A stretch of 39,073 nucleotides of DNA from Metasolibacillus sp. (GCF_025291715.1 NZ_JAMBIZ010000035.1:1-39073); one strand, 5' to 3'. Numbered from the stretch's first letter, positions 7,100 through 17,009 are shown. The notes: generated by a model not told the origin, from the sequence alone. Numbers and translations are program-made.

Positions 7100-9622
7100 A
7101 TGAACTGGTTTAAAAAACAAATGAATAAAATTTTATATACAGATGAAGAGTATGATGCGTATGAGCAAGAAAATGGGCAATACGAGCAATATGAGCAGCC
7201 ACAGCAAGCGAAAAAAGCAGCCTTTCGATTTCCGCTTATTGCAGATGAAGAGGTAATAGAAAAAAAGTCAACGCCACAACCGCAGCAGCAAACGAATCGT
7301 GTGGAAACAAATAACTCAACATTTGAGCTGCCAAAGTATTTACAAGGAGAGCCTGAGGTTTACGATGTAGAAGTGTCAGGTATTCGAGAGCTACTAGCAC
7401 GTAGAAAAAAGAGCAAAGGGCAAACGAATATTTATAAAAGCCAGCCACAGGAACGTCGCAATCATTTAACAAGAGAAGAAAAAGATTTTTTAATGCCAAC
7501 GAAAGCGCATGCTAAAAATGAGCCAAAGCAAGCAACAGTCAACCCACTGCAAAATCGCAAACGCTTTATTCCAACAGATGTGCCATCGCCAGTATATGGA
7601 TTTGGAAAACCGAAGCCGATTGAGCAATTGTTACCGAAAAAAGAGCAGGCAACAGTGGAGGAAATCGAGCAATTTATTGCTCAGGAAGAAATGCCTGTGT
7701 TAGAGCAACAACAGGAGGTAGCTGCAACAATTGAGCAGCCTTCTTTAGCAACAATTGAATTATTCGAGGATGGTCAAGCACCACAACCAGTGGATGTGAA
7801 TACATCTGAGTATAAGGATATAGAGCAACCGCCCATTATGGAAGAGCAAGAAGAGTTTGATTTGTTAAACGAATTAAAGGTGGAGAACTTAACGATTGAA
7901 AACTCCACAATTCATATCGGTCAATTGCATGTAGAGCAAGCACCACAAAAGGAAGTAACGTCAGGAAGCCGCTTGCCATTTAATGTGCTAATGTTAAAAT
8001 CCGATAAGCAAAAACAGCTTGCAAAGGAATTTGTCAAACAGCATTTACAGCAGCAAGACGTAAAAACTATAAAAGAACAGCCTGCACAACAAGAGGAGTT
8101 ACAGGAGCAGCTACAAATAATCGAGCAACCTGTTGAATTGGAACGAGAAAATATAGCGCCGCAAGAAGTGCCAAAAACCCTACAAGCAGAGCCTGTCACT
8201 GGAATAGCGTCAAAGCAGCATTATGAAAAGCCTTCAACAACATTTTTAGCACCGCCTGAGCAAAAAATGGAAGATTATGATTGGATGGAGCAGCAGGCAG
8301 AAGCATTAGTAGAGGCACTTTCTTATCATCAAGTAGCTGCACAGGTGGAATCGATTATGCAAGGACCTGCGGTTACACAATTTGAAATTACAATCGGTCA
8401 AGGGACAAAAGTGAGCAAAATTCGCAATTTAGCAGACGATTTAAAGCTTGCATTGGCCGCAAAGGATATTCGGATTCAAGCGCCGATTCCTGGTAAGCGC
8501 ACAATTGGTATTGAAATACCTAATTTAATTTCTCGCGCTGTCCGCTTGTCAGAAGTTACAAATAGCCCTGTTTTTAAAGATTCCGACTCACCTATGGAGG
8601 CAGCGCTTGGCTTAGATTTAACAGGGAAGCCTGTAACATTAGATTTGCGAAAAATGCCGCATGGTTTAATTGCTGGTGCAACAGGGTCAGGAAAATCTGT
8701 TTGTATTAACTCCATTTTGGTTAGTCTATTATATAAGGCTGATCCAAATGAATTAAAGCTGATGCTAATTGACCCCAAAATGGTAGAGCTTGCACCATTT
8801 AATCATATCCCGCATTTAGTGAGCCCTGTTATTACAGATGTAAAAGCAGCAGCAGCAGCCTTGAAATGGGCGGTAGAGGAAATGGAGCGTCGTTATCAGC
8901 TATTTATGCATGCTGAAGTGCGTGATATTACACGTTTTAATGCGATAGCCGAGGCAAATGGACAATATGCGCAGAAGCTTCCATATTTATTAATTGTCAT
9001 TGATGAGTTAGCTGATTTGATGATGATGGCACCTACCGATGTAGAGGATGCAATTTGCCGAATTGCGCAAAAGGCACGTGCTTGTGGTATTCACTTAATT
9101 GTCGCAACACAGCGTCCTTCAGTTGATGTCATTACAGGCTTAATTAAAGCGAATATCCCAACGCGTATTGCCTTTGCGGTATCATCACAAATCGACTCAC
9201 GTACGATTCTTGATATTCAAGGCGCAGAGCGCTTGCTTGGGCGAGGGGATATGCTGTATTTAGGAAATGGCATGTCAGCGCCACAGCGTATTCAAGGAAC
9301 ATTCGTAACGGATGACGAAATTGAAGAAGTCATTCGCTACGTGCGCAGCCAAGGACAACCAGATTATATTTTCGAGCAAGAAGAATTATTGAAAAAAGTT
9401 GAAACAATAGAAGCACAAGATGAGCTTTTCGAGGAAGTATGTCGATTTGTTTATGAGCAAGGAACAGTTTCTACATCGTCGATTCAGCGCAAGTATCATA
9501 TCGGCTACAATCGTGCAGCAAGGCTAGTAGAGATGCTAGAAGGGCACGGATTTGTGTCTGAGCAACGAGGGAGTAAGCCGCGTGAGTCATTAATTACAGA
9601 ATCAGATTTAGAAAATTTATAA
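7100..9622 (+). CDS. sftA: SftA (YtpS), FtsK/SpoIIIE-type DNA translocase
   Basis: The 840-aa protein is an ATP-driven DNA pump related to FtsK and SpoIIIE. In Bacillus the soluble SftA clears chromosome ends from the division septum. It has no N-terminal membrane spans, which separates SftA from SpoIIIE. Residues 20-395 are a Gln/Glu-rich, low-complexity linker. The motor follows, with Walker A GATGSGKS (526-533), Walker B LIVIDELADLMM (about 631-642) and the ARACGIHLIVATQRPSVDVI segment. The C-terminal winged-helix gamma domain (about 775-830, STSSIQRKYHIGYNRAARL) would read orienting sequences on DNA. Start ATG 7100 has a weak GAGAG-type ribosome site. It is shorter than B. subtilis SftA, mostly through the linker. 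Confidence 0.95.
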   Translation: MNWFKKQMNKILYTDEEYDAYEQENGQYEQYEQPQQAKKAAFRFPLIADEEVIEKKSTPQPQQQTNRVETNNSTFELPKYLQGEPEVYDVEVSGIRELLARRKKSKGQTNIYKSQPQERRNHLTREEKDFLMPTKAHAKNEPKQATVNPLQNRKRFIPTDVPSPVYGFGKPKPIEQLLPKKEQATVEEIEQFIAQEEMPVLEQQQEVAATIEQPSLATIELFEDGQAPQPVDVNTSEYKDIEQPPIMEEQEEFDLLNELKVENLTIENSTIHIGQLHVEQAPQKEVTSGSRLPFNVLMLKSDKQKQLAKEFVKQHLQQQDVKTIKEQPAQQEELQEQLQIIEQPVELERENIAPQEVPKTLQAEPVTGIASKQHYEKPSTTFLAPPEQKMEDYDWMEQQAEALVEALSYHQVAAQVESIMQGPAVTQFEITIGQGTKVSKIRNLADDLKLALAAKDIRIQAPIPGKRTIGIEIPNLISRAVRLSEVTNSPVFKDSDSPMEAALGLDLTGKPVTLDLRKMPHGLIAGATGSGKSVCINSILVSLLYKADPNELKLMLIDPKMVELAPFNHIPHLVSPVITDVKAAAAALKWAVEEMERRYQLFMHAEVRDITRFNAIAEANGQYAQKLPYLLIVIDELADLMMMAPTDVEDAICRIAQKARACGIHLIVATQRPSVDVITGLIKANIPTRIAFAVSSQIDSRTILDIQGAERLLGRGDMLYLGNGMSAPQRIQGTFVTDDEIEEVIRYVRSQGQPDYIFEQEELLKKVETIEAQDELFEEVCRFVYEQGTVSTSSIQRKYHIGYNRAARLVEMLEGHGFVSEQRGSKPRESLITESDLENL

Positions 9623-9660
9623 TGATACTGGACACACAAATAAGTATGAAAATATAAATT

Positions 9661-9688
9661 AGCTGTCTAAACTGCAGTTTAGACAGCT
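9661..9688. repeat. 28-bp perfect palindrome downstream of sftA
   Basis: The half AGCTGTCTAAACTG is followed directly by its exact reverse complement. It could form a hairpin at the end of the sftA transcript, but no clear T-run follows on +. On - the following sequence is T-rich. It might be a weak terminator or an operator. Confidence 0.7.
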
Positions 9689-9741
9689 TCCAACAGTAGA
9701 GAAGTTAGAATAGTCGTTCATTTATTGTTCTACATATTTAG

Positions 9742-9750
9742 TGCTATAAT
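9742..9750 (+). promoter_or_regulatory. extended -10 promoter before the 42-codon ORF and murC
   Basis: TGCTATAAT lies 62 bp before the GTG of the small ORF and about 200 bp before murC, with no convincing -35. It would give a transcript carrying both the small ORF and murC. Confidence 0.55.
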
Positions 9751-9811
9751 AAATTAGTATTTTTTATCTCAATTCACTAACACTGTAGCGTGGAGCTGAA
9801 GGTTCATTATT

Positions 9812-9940
9812 GTGCACTACAGTAGAATTACTGAATACGCCGATAAAGGTGAAGATTTACAGCACCTTTGCGAAAAACAGCAGATCGTGCTGAATGACGA
9901 TGAATTTTCTTTAATTTTAAACAGGATCTATGTATCCTAG
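9812..9940 (+). CDS. putative 42-aa protein directly upstream of murC
   Basis: The open frame begins GTG 9812, nine nt after GAAGG, and runs to TAG 9938-9940. The product begins [19 protein letters not shown] and ends with [16 protein letters not shown]; it is charged and helical with one Cys. The stop codon overlaps the AGGAGG ribosome site of murC, which suggests coupling or leader control. An in-frame stop at 9797 fixes the start region. I do not recognise a family. It is the only sensible content of the 330-bp sftA-murC gap apart from the palindrome and promoter. Confidence 0.5.
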   Translation: MHYSRITEYADKGEDLQHLCEKQQIVLNDDEFSLILNRIYVS

Positions 9941-9951
9941 GAGGTTTCAAC

Positions 9952-11256
9952 ATGACACGTTATCATTTTACAGGTATTAAGGGTTCTGGTATGAGTCCAT
10001 TAGCGCAAATTCTTTTTGATTCAGGTGAGCAAGTTCAAGGTTCAGATGTAGAAAATTATTATTTTACTGAAAAACCATTACGTGATAGAGGAATTACTAT
10101 CTTACCATTTAATGCAGACAATATTGAACAAGGGATGACCGTTATTGCAGGAAATGCCTTTCCAGATGATCACCCAGAACTAATTCGTGCGCGTGAGATG
10201 GGTGTAGAAGTAATTCGTTATCATAAGTTTTTAGGTGATTATAGCAATCGTTATACGTCTATTGCTATCACCGGCTCACACGGAAAAACTTCTACGACAG
10301 GCTTAATGAGCCATGTTGTTGGTGGCTATATGCCAACATCTTTCTTAATTGGAGACGGTACGGGAGCAGGAACGGAAAATGCGCAATATTTCGTTATGGA
10401 GGCGTGTGAGTATCGTCGGCATTTTTTAGCATACAATCCAGACTATGCTGTAATGACAAATATCGATTTTGACCATCCAGATTATTTTACAAGCGTTGAA
10501 GATGTATTTGATGCTTTCCAATCGTTGGCGATGCAAGTGAAAAAGGCGATTATTGCTTGTGGTGATGATGAGCAATTACAGCGTATTCAAGCGCAAGTTC
10601 CCGTTGTTTATTATGGCTTTGATGCAGAGAATGATTTTGCAGCACGCAATGTAGTGAAAACAACGAAAGGCACAGAGTTTGATGTCTATGTGCGCAATGA
10701 ATTTTACTCACAATTCTTTATTCCGCAGTACGGTGATCATGCGGTATTAAATGCCTTAGCAGTCATTTCACTGTGCCATTATGAAGGGATACCGACGGAG
10801 GTTATCCAAGGGCGCTTAGACACGTATGCAGGTGTAAAAAGACGTTTTACAGAAACGATTATCGGGAATACTGTACTAGTGGATGATTATGCGCATCATC
10901 CAACAGAAATCGCAGCAACATTGCAAGCAGCGCGCCAAAAGTATCCTGAAAAGGAAATCGTTGCGGTATTCCAACCACATACATTTACGCGTACACAAAC
11001 ATTTTTACAGCAATTTGCAGATAGCTTGAAAGACGCAGATGCCGTTTATTTATGCGATATTTTTGGCTCTGCACGTGAGCAGCTGGGCGCATTAACAATT
11101 GATGCGTTAGCGCAGCTAGTTGAAGGTAGCAAAGTGCTGCAATTAGATACGGTGGAGCAATTAAAACAGCATGAAGGGGCCGTATTATTGTTTATGGGTG
11201 CTGGTGATGTGAATAAATATCAAGCAGCATTTGAGCAATTATTGCAAAATGTCTAG
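9952..11256 (+). CDS. murC: UDP-N-acetylmuramate--L-alanine ligase MurC
   Basis: MurC adds L-alanine to UDP-MurNAc, the first amino acid of the peptidoglycan stem, using ATP in the cytoplasm. The 434-aa length fits the family. Seen: N-terminal UDP-binding [19 protein letters not shown] loop [13 protein letters not shown] (about 105-117), [35 protein letters not shown] and the C-terminal [20 protein letters not shown]. The ribosome site AGGAGG is strong and overlaps the stop of the small upstream ORF. The order sftA-murC-ytxGH is standard in Bacillales. Confidence 0.96.
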   Translation: MTRYHFTGIKGSGMSPLAQILFDSGEQVQGSDVENYYFTEKPLRDRGITILPFNADNIEQGMTVIAGNAFPDDHPELIRAREMGVEVIRYHKFLGDYSNRYTSIAITGSHGKTSTTGLMSHVVGGYMPTSFLIGDGTGAGTENAQYFVMEACEYRRHFLAYNPDYAVMTNIDFDHPDYFTSVEDVFDAFQSLAMQVKKAIIACGDDEQLQRIQAQVPVVYYGFDAENDFAARNVVKTTKGTEFDVYVRNEFYSQFFIPQYGDHAVLNALAVISLCHYEGIPTEVIQGRLDTYAGVKRRFTETIIGNTVLVDDYAHHPTEIAATLQAARQKYPEKEIVAVFQPHTFTRTQTFLQQFADSLKDADAVYLCDIFGSAREQLGALTIDALAQLVEGSKVLQLDTVEQLKQHEGAVLLFMGAGDVNKYQAAFEQLLQNV

Positions 11257-11326
11257 CTCGATAAGCAGGATTTTTTGAAATGTTTGTCGAAACAGAACTA
11301 TAACTAGCTATAGGAGGTCAATTTTC

Positions 11327-11800
11327 ATGGTAGTCGTACTTTATATCGCTGCATTAGTCGCAGCAATCGGTTTTTTATTTTTATGTGTAAGTATCGGTAT
11401 GACATTATTCTCAGTAAAAACAACATTAAACAATATTGCAGGAACAGTTGCAGGTATTGAAGGACAAATGGAAGGCATTACGCGTGAAACGACATCGCTT
11501 TTGACAAAAACGAATACGTTAGCGGATGATATTACGGAAAAAGCTGAGAAGCTAAATACAGTTGTCAATGCTGTCAAAGGGGTTGGCGATTCAGTAAATG
11601 GCTTAAATGAATCTGTTCAGCGTATTACAAGCTCCATTTCTTCAGAGGTAATAAAAAATGAAGAACAGATTGCTCAAGTTGTTCAATGGAGCGGCGTTAT
11701 GATGGGGATTGCTGACAAATGGCGCAAGCGTAAAACGATAAACCCAGATGATCCAACAGTTTATACAGTTGATGGTGTAAATGCTAAACGCAAAAAATAA
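11327..11800 (+). CDS. ytxG: YtxG, DUF948-family membrane protein
   Basis: This 157-aa protein has one N-terminal membrane span (residues 2-25, VVVLYIAALVAAIGFLFLC) and a long helical, coiled-coil part with repeats such as ITRETTSLLTKTNTLADDI, as in DUF948 proteins. The C-terminus is basic. YtxG belongs to the ytxGHJ general-stress operon in B. subtilis, but no obvious sigma-B promoter is seen here. The function is unknown. The ribosome site TAGGAGG precedes ATG 11327, and ytxH follows after 18 bp. Confidence 0.85.
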   Translation: MVVVLYIAALVAAIGFLFLCVSIGMTLFSVKTTLNNIAGTVAGIEGQMEGITRETTSLLTKTNTLADDITEKAEKLNTVVNAVKGVGDSVNGLNESVQRITSSISSEVIKNEEQIAQVVQWSGVMMGIADKWRKRKTINPDDPTVYTVDGVNAKRKK

Positions 11801-11818
11801 TGAAAGGATGGATAGACA

Positions 11819-12280
11819 ATGACAGAACAAAAAACAACGAACTTACCACAAGTATACACAACAAGAAATGAAGATATTTATGGTGAGGAAACGATAAATA
11901 TGAAAGATTTTATTATTGGTGCATTAGTCGGAGGGATTGTTGGCGCAGCAGCGGGCTTACTATTGGCACCAAAATCTGGACGCGATTTACGCGGAGCAGT
12001 TGCAACACAAGCTGTATCATTGCGTGATCGCAGTGTAGAGCTTTCTTCAACAGCGAAGGAAAAAACGGTACAGTTGTCAAGCCAATTAAAAGAGCAATCA
12101 ACTAATTTAGTTGATAAAGTAAAAGCAAAAACAGCAAAAGCACCAACAGTTTTTGACGATGGTACAGTTTCTTCAGAGGGTGAGGAGCCACTTGATGAGA
12201 TGATTGAAGCAATTGTGGAGCCAGCGGTACAAGAGCCTGCTGAAAATATGTCTGAAATCGCACGTCCATCTTCTATTTAA
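11819..12280 (+). CDS. ytxH: YtxH-family protein
   Basis: The 153-aa protein carries the YtxH signature MKDFIIGALVGGIVGAAAGL followed by LLAPKSGRDLRG: one glycine-zipper-like membrane segment (about 28-48) and a helical, Ser/Lys/Gln-rich tail. Here the signature is preceded by about 27 extra polar residues; the start ATG 11819 is supported by AAAGGATG before it. The acidic C-terminus (EEPLDEMIEAIVEPAVQEPA) is also longer than usual. Stress-linked in relatives; molecular role unknown. In B. subtilis ytxJ and aroA follow, but here ytxJ is replaced by the convergent FtsA-like gene. Confidence 0.85.
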   Translation: MTEQKTTNLPQVYTTRNEDIYGEETINMKDFIIGALVGGIVGAAAGLLLAPKSGRDLRGAVATQAVSLRDRSVELSSTAKEKTVQLSSQLKEQSTNLVDKVKAKTAKAPTVFDDGTVSSEGEEPLDEMIEAIVEPAVQEPAENMSEIARPSSI

Positions 12281-12320
12281 TGCATTTTTCGTAGTGCGTC
12301 TTATAGGCACTTCTCAATAA

Positions 12321-12367
12321 AAAGAGGCTTTTTGGAAAGTTGCTACTTTCTAAAAAGCCTCTTTTTT
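12321..12367. terminator. bidirectional terminator between ytxH and the FtsA-like gene
   Basis: The stem AAAGAGGCTTTTT / AAAAAGCCTCTTT has an inner GAAAG/CTTTC, with A and T runs on the two sides. It serves both convergent genes. Confidence 0.9.
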
Positions 12368-14507
12368 ACGTAAACTTAATTTCCAACATATCGCCACCGA
12401 AAATTTCTGCATCGAAAGAGGATGGCACACCATTTCTTAAAATGGTAAAACCGCCTTTTGCTTCAGCTGGTAGCTGCCAGCTTGAAAAGCGGAATACATC
12501 TTGGAAAATCCAAGGGCTGTGGTCGACTGCATTCACTTTAATTGTAGCGCCATTCGGCACGGTAGCCTGTGGAGATAGGGTAGCGCCGTTGATTACCATT
12601 TCACGTACTACTTTCACAAGCTCAATACGTTCACCTTGGAATGTCACAAGGATGCGATCTTCCAATAGTAAATCTAAATGATTAGCTAATGTTTGGACAG
12701 TCGGTAAAGAATTTTGTGTAAAGGCTAATCGGTCACCATCCTGTACAGGGTAATGGATTTTACTTAGCTTGCCATTTATCAATAATTCAGAAGAGAGTGT
12801 CGGTAAATAGAGCGGCTGCCCATCTATATGTACAACGTAGGAGCGCAATTGCTCAAGCAATGCTACATTATTCGTATACTTTAAAATATCCTCCACCGTT
12901 TCTACAATTTGAAAATCGACAATATCCCGATCCTGTAAAGCTTGATCTAACGTTGCTAGTTTCGTATTTACATAAACTTTGGGCTCCACCGTATAAGGTG
13001 TACCGTTGATTGTCACCTTTTTTGAAAGCGCGTCATCCACAATGTCTCGCACAATCGCTGTTGCATCACGTCCATTTTGACCTTCAATAAGCGTAATCGT
13101 ATCGCCATTTTTAATGGATGATTTCGTGGAAGCTGGTTCTCCATTTAATAAAATTTGTGCAGGCTGTCCATGCTCACCAGCGATAAAAATCGCTTGATTG
13201 TTTACTGTAATGGATAGCGCATGTCCTGGTTTACCATATAGCTGCTTCGCTCGAATGTTGGCTGCTAAAAAGGCATCAGCAATCGTCATTTCCTTTAATT
13301 CAAATAATCGTACAACTTGTTCGTTTACTGTTATGGCCATATATTGAATCGGCGCTTTTTTCGCTGCAATGGCAATACCAATTGGTGTAACAAGCTCTGG
13401 CGTGACAGGAATAGACGGCTCTTTCGTTAAATTTTGAATCGCATCAATGCCGCGCACAGCGACGCGATTTTCAGGTAATTGTAACACTTTACCAAGCTCT
13501 GCTGTTAAATTAGGCGTTAAGCTACCGCCACCAACGAGCATTACCGCTTTCGGTGCAAGCTGATTGTTTAAGCGTAAAATTTCCGACCCGATTGCATTTG
13601 CTAATGCAGTAATGGATGGGTAAATTGCTTGTAATACCTCCTCATGTGGTAAGTATTGATCAAAGCCTAAAATATCTTGGATTCGTATATCACCATCGGC
13701 CTTGTGCAGCTGTCTTTTTGCAGTTTCCGCAACAGGGAAGTCTAATAAATAATGATCGCTTAATGCCTCTGTAATCTCATCTCCCGCTGTTGGCACCATA
13801 CCATATGCAATAATCGTACCTTTATCCGTAATGGCAATATCTGATGTACCTGCCCCAATATCAACGAGCGCAACATTTAAGCGACGCATTGTAGAAGGAA
13901 TCAATACATTAATCGCTGCAATCGGCTCTAGCGTTAAAGCTTCCATTTCTAAATCAGCACGTTTTAATGCTGCAAGTAGCGACTCTACAACAACACGAGG
14001 TAAAAACGTTGCGATGACTTCGATTGTTGCCTCATCGCCTTGCTGGTCCAACAAGCTGCCAATTTCTTCATCGTCCAATTTATAATACAGTACAGAATAA
14101 CCAACACAGTAGTAGTGGCTAGCCTTTGCATCCTCTTTTTGTTGCAACAATTGCTGCTGTGCCTGTTGAACAGCCTGTAATTCTAATCGGCTAATATCTT
14201 CCTCTGTAAAAATAGGTCGATTTTTAATATTAATTGTAATGCTTGCTTGCTCGGTTTTTAAAGCACGTCCTGCCGCAGCAACACTTACTTTTGTTAAAGG
14301 GCCATGCTTTTCCTCTAAAGCCTGTTTAATTTCGTTGATGAGCTCTGCTACGTACAGCACATTATGTATTTGACCGTCAACCATTGCTCGTTCTTTATGC
14401 TCTCGTATGACCATATCAGCGACATGAAAATGCTGATCATGCTCTTCTAAAATAATGCCAACGACAGAGCGTGTGCCGATATCTAAAGCAAATAACTTTG
14501 AAGTCAT
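12366..14507 (-). CDS. FtsA/PilM-like actin-fold protein with long C-terminal extension
   Basis: The N-terminal half (about 1-390) has the actin-type ATPase fold of FtsA/PilM: phosphate-1 loop ALDIGTRSVVGI (residues 7-18), phosphate-2 loop ALVDIGAGTSDIAI (213-226), adenosine motif VMLVGGGSLTP (322-332) and an SHS2-like insert near 85-200. Residues 400-713 are strand-rich with repeated short modules (NGEPASTKSSIKNGDTITL, LINGKLSKIHYPVQDGDRL, NGATLSPQATVPNGATIKV). This resembles serially repeated ubiquitin-like folds with no counterpart in classical FtsA (about 420-440 aa). Homologues are often labelled cell division protein FtsA, but ftsA proper would sit with ftsZ. The start ATG 14507 has an AAGGAAG ribosome site. 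Its role is unproven; a membrane or envelope scaffold is plausible. Confidence 0.8.
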   Translation of the reverse strand: MTSKLFALDIGTRSVVGIILEEHDQHFHVADMVIREHKERAMVDGQIHNVLYVAELINEIKQALEEKHGPLTKVSVAAAGRALKTEQASITINIKNRPIFTEEDISRLELQAVQQAQQQLLQQKEDAKASHYYCVGYSVLYYKLDDEEIGSLLDQQGDEATIEVIATFLPRVVVESLLAALKRADLEMEALTLEPIAAINVLIPSTMRRLNVALVDIGAGTSDIAITDKGTIIAYGMVPTAGDEITEALSDHYLLDFPVAETAKRQLHKADGDIRIQDILGFDQYLPHEEVLQAIYPSITALANAIGSEILRLNNQLAPKAVMLVGGGSLTPNLTAELGKVLQLPENRVAVRGIDAIQNLTKEPSIPVTPELVTPIGIAIAAKKAPIQYMAITVNEQVVRLFELKEMTIADAFLAANIRAKQLYGKPGHALSITVNNQAIFIAGEHGQPAQILLNGEPASTKSSIKNGDTITLIEGQNGRDATAIVRDIVDDALSKKVTINGTPYTVEPKVYVNTKLATLDQALQDRDIVDFQIVETVEDILKYTNNVALLEQLRSYVVHIDGQPLYLPTLSSELLINGKLSKIHYPVQDGDRLAFTQNSLPTVQTLANHLDLLLEDRILVTFQGERIELVKVVREMVINGATLSPQATVPNGATIKVNAVDHSPWIFQDVFRFSSWQLPAEAKGGFTILRNGVPSSFDAEIFGGDMLEIKFT

Positions 14508-14554
14508 TTGTAATCGCTTCCTTCCTTGATATAACTACAATTAACTTTAGCGAG

Positions 14555-14568
14555 TTGAAGCGCTAAAT
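14555..14568. promoter_or_regulatory. weak cre-like (CcpA) site upstream of aroA
   Basis: TTGAAGCGCTAAAT matches 11 of 14 positions of the catabolite-responsive element, with an exact AARCGYTW core. It lies between the FtsA-like gene and the aroA promoter, and CcpA is encoded nearby. The outer positions are poor, so this is a candidate only. Confidence 0.3.
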
Positions 14569-14577
14569 TAAAAATGC

Positions 14578-14606
14578 GTGACATTTATAGATAAGTTGTC
14601 TATAAT
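14578..14606 (+). promoter_or_regulatory. sigma-A promoter of aroA
   Basis: The -35 is GTGACA (14578-14583), the spacer 17 bp, and the -10 TATAAT (14601-14606). The leader of about 70 nt holds a small hairpin (AGTGTA/TACACT) just before the ribosome site. Confidence 0.75.
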
Positions 14607-14684
14607 GGTATTATTAATTAAAAATGTATCATATATTTCAGCGTTCTGAAAGTGTATGTACACTCAGGAAGGAGAAAATAAGTA

Positions 14685-15770
14685 ATGAGTCAACACGATT
14701 TAGAAAGTTTACGTGGTCAAATTGACGGCTTAAACTTAGAGATTTTACGCTTAATTAATGAGCGAGCAGAGATTGTTAATGAGATAGGGAAGATTAAAGA
14801 AAAGCAAGGTGTGAATCGTTACGATCCTTTACGTGAGCGCCATATGCTAGATTTGATTAAAGAGCATAATAACGGTCCATTAAATCAAATGACAGTTGAT
14901 TATATTTTTAAACAAATTTTCAAAACAGCATTAAAGCAATTAGAAGAAGTGAAGAAAAAAGAATTACTTGTATCTCGTAAAGAAAAGTCAGAAGATACAG
15001 TTATTAATATTAATAATGAATTAGTAGGAGCAGGTGCCCCATCATTCGTATTCGGTCCATGTGCGGTTGAATCATACGAGCAGGTGGCGCAAGTTGCGGC
15101 ATCAATTCGCGACAAAGGCTTAAAACTAATTCGTGGTGGTGCATACAAGCCACGTACATCTCCATACGATTTCCAAGGGCTTGGCTTAGAGGGCTTAAAA
15201 ATCTTAAAGCAAGTATCGGATGAATATGGTTTAGCGGTTATTACAGAAATCGTAACACCTGCTGATTTAGAAGTGGCAGTTGATTATGTTGATGTCATTC
15301 AAATTGGCGCCCGCAATATGCAAAACTTTGAATTGTTAAAGGCAGCAGGGGCAATCAATAAGCCTGTTCTATTAAAGCGTGGACTAGCTGCAACAATCGA
15401 CGAGTTCATTCACGCAGCTGAGTACATTATGTCAAAGGGGAACGAAAATATCATTTTATGTGAGCGTGGTATTCGCACATACGAAAAAGCGACACGTAAT
15501 ACATTAGATATTTCAGCTGTGCCGATTTTAAAACAAGAAACGCACTTACCTGTAATGGTTGACGTAACGCACTCAACAGGTCGTCGCGATTTATTATTAC
15601 CATGTGCGAAAGCAGCGATTGCTATTGGTGCAGATGGCGTAATGGCTGAGGTTCACCCAGATCCATCGATCGCATTATCAGACCAACAACAACAAATGGA
15701 CATCCCAACATTTGATGCATTCTACGATGAAGTGTTGAAGTTCATGAAGCAATATGAAGTGAAGGCTTAA
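14685..15770 (+). CDS. aroA: bifunctional chorismate mutase / DAHP synthase
   Basis: This enzyme makes DAHP from PEP and erythrose-4-phosphate, the entry step of aromatic amino acid synthesis. Its fused chorismate mutase domain acts in the route to Phe and Tyr and as a feedback sensor. The 361-aa order is that of the Bacillus type: AroH-like mutase at residues 1-90 ([35 protein letters not shown]), then a DAHP synthase barrel from about 105 ([77 protein letters not shown]). ATG 14685 follows AGGAAGGAG. In Bacillus it lies beside ytxGHJ and ccpA, as here. Confidence 0.96.
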   Translation: MSQHDLESLRGQIDGLNLEILRLINERAEIVNEIGKIKEKQGVNRYDPLRERHMLDLIKEHNNGPLNQMTVDYIFKQIFKTALKQLEEVKKKELLVSRKEKSEDTVININNELVGAGAPSFVFGPCAVESYEQVAQVAASIRDKGLKLIRGGAYKPRTSPYDFQGLGLEGLKILKQVSDEYGLAVITEIVTPADLEVAVDYVDVIQIGARNMQNFELLKAAGAINKPVLLKRGLAATIDEFIHAAEYIMSKGNENIILCERGIRTYEKATRNTLDISAVPILKQETHLPVMVDVTHSTGRRDLLLPCAKAAIAIGADGVMAEVHPDPSIALSDQQQQMDIPTFDAFYDEVLKFMKQYEVKA

Positions 15771-15778
15771 TTTTAGGA

Positions 15779-15862
15779 GGCTATCGAAAATTTTTCGGTA
15801 GCCTTCAACTGTGCTGAAGAGGTCTTTGAAAGCTGATTTTCCAAGCTTTAAGGCTTTTTTTT
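15779..15862 (+). terminator. two successive hairpins after aroA, the second a terminator
   Basis: GGCTATCGAAAA pairs with TTTTTCGGTAGCC (15779-15803) but lacks a T-run. AAGC/GCTT (15843-15856) is followed by a run of T and is the likelier stop. Together they fill most of the aroA-ccpA gap. Confidence 0.65.
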
Positions 15863-15880
15863 GTCGATTTACGTTTTTTA

Positions 15881-15909
15881 TTGAAAAAGGAAATGAAAGT
15901 ATATATGAT
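15881..15909 (+). promoter_or_regulatory. sigma-A promoter of ccpA
   Basis: TTGAAA (15881-15886), a 17-bp spacer and TATGAT (15904-15909), 45 bp before the GTG start. Confidence 0.65.
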
Positions 15910-15953
15910 GAAGTATAAGAAAAGTTGAGATAAGAGGATTGGAGGCGATTATA

Positions 15954-16952
15954 GTGACAGTAACAATTTATGATGTAGCGCGTGAGGCCAATGTTTCAAT
16001 GGCCACTGTATCACGTGTTGTCAATGGCAACCAGAATGTCAAGCCTGCCACTAGAAAGAAGGTATTAGAAGTAATTGAGCGATTAGAGTATCGACCAAAT
16101 GCGGTGGCGCGAGGATTAGCTAGTAAAAAAACAACAACGGTAGGCGTAATTATTCCTGATATTTCAAATACGATCTATGCAGAATTAGCGCGCGGTATTG
16201 AAGATATTGCAACGATGTATAGCTATAATATTATTTTATCGAACTCTGACCAAAAAGAGGATAAGGAGCTAGAGTTGCTTGATACGATGCTCGGTAAGCA
16301 GGTGGATGGTGTTGTTATGATGAGCGATAATGTAACAAGCAGCATTCAGCAGGCGATTAAATCTTCACCTGTGCCAATCGTCTTAGCAGGCTCTGTTGAT
16401 GAGAAAAAAGAAGCAGCCTCTGTTAATATTGATTACTATCAAGCTGCATATGAGGCAGTGCGTATTTTAGTGGGAAATGGTCATAAACGTATTGCGTTTG
16501 TATCTGGTCCATTAGATTATACAATTAATGGAATCTATAAATTAGCAGCGTACAAGCAGGTGCTAGAGGATGCTAACATTGAACTTGATGAGCAGCTTAT
16601 CGTAGCAGGTGATAGCACATATGATGATGGCATTTCAGCATATGAGGAGCTAGCAGTAATTTCAGCACCACCGACAGCATATTTTGCTGGGAGTGACGAA
16701 TTAGCTCTAGGACTTATTCACGCTGCACAGGATGCAGGTAAACATGTACCAAACGATATTGAGGTTATCAGCTTTGAAAACTCGAAGCTTGCGCGTATGG
16801 TGCGTCCACAATTATCGAGCGTTGCTTTGCCACTTTATGATATCGGTGCAGTGGCGATGCGATTGCTAACGAAAATTATGAATAAAGAAGAAGTGGCGGA
16901 GCAAACAGTTGTGTTACCACATCATTTGGAAATCCGCCAATCAACGAAATAG
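15954..16952 (+). CDS. ccpA: catabolite control protein CcpA (LacI family)
   Basis: CcpA is the main carbon catabolite regulator of Bacilli. With HPr-Ser-P it binds cre sites and represses or activates many genes. The 332-aa protein has the LacI headpiece [20 protein letters not shown] (residues 3-22), hinge [20 protein letters not shown], and a periplasmic-binding-type effector domain ending EIRQSTK. GTG 15954 is chosen over TTG 15939: GGAGG lies between them at good spacing to the GTG, and the product then starts TVTIYDVA as in relatives. Downstream the acu genes converge on it; acu genes are known CcpA targets in B. subtilis. Confidence 0.96.
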   Translation: MTVTIYDVAREANVSMATVSRVVNGNQNVKPATRKKVLEVIERLEYRPNAVARGLASKKTTTVGVIIPDISNTIYAELARGIEDIATMYSYNIILSNSDQKEDKELELLDTMLGKQVDGVVMMSDNVTSSIQQAIKSSPVPIVLAGSVDEKKEAASVNIDYYQAAYEAVRILVGNGHKRIAFVSGPLDYTINGIYKLAAYKQVLEDANIELDEQLIVAGDSTYDDGISAYEELAVISAPPTAYFAGSDELALGLIHAAQDAGKHVPNDIEVISFENSKLARMVRPQLSSVALPLYDIGAVAMRLLTKIMNKEEVAEQTVVLPHHLEIRQSTK

Positions 16953-16964
16953 TAAACATGGGAA

Positions 16965-16996
16965 GGGGGCTGCTTAAAAAGCGGTCCCAGTTTTTT
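16965..16996 (+). terminator. intrinsic terminator after ccpA
   Basis: GGGGCTGCTT pairs with AAGCGGTCCC (two G-T pairs) around AAA, followed by AG and six T. Confidence 0.85.
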
Positions 16997-17009
16997 ATTA
17001 TTACCACTT

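Noticed and set aside
14555-14568. Confident CcpA control of aroA
   Set aside because: Only the core of the cre motif fits and the outer bases are poor; kept as a weak candidate.
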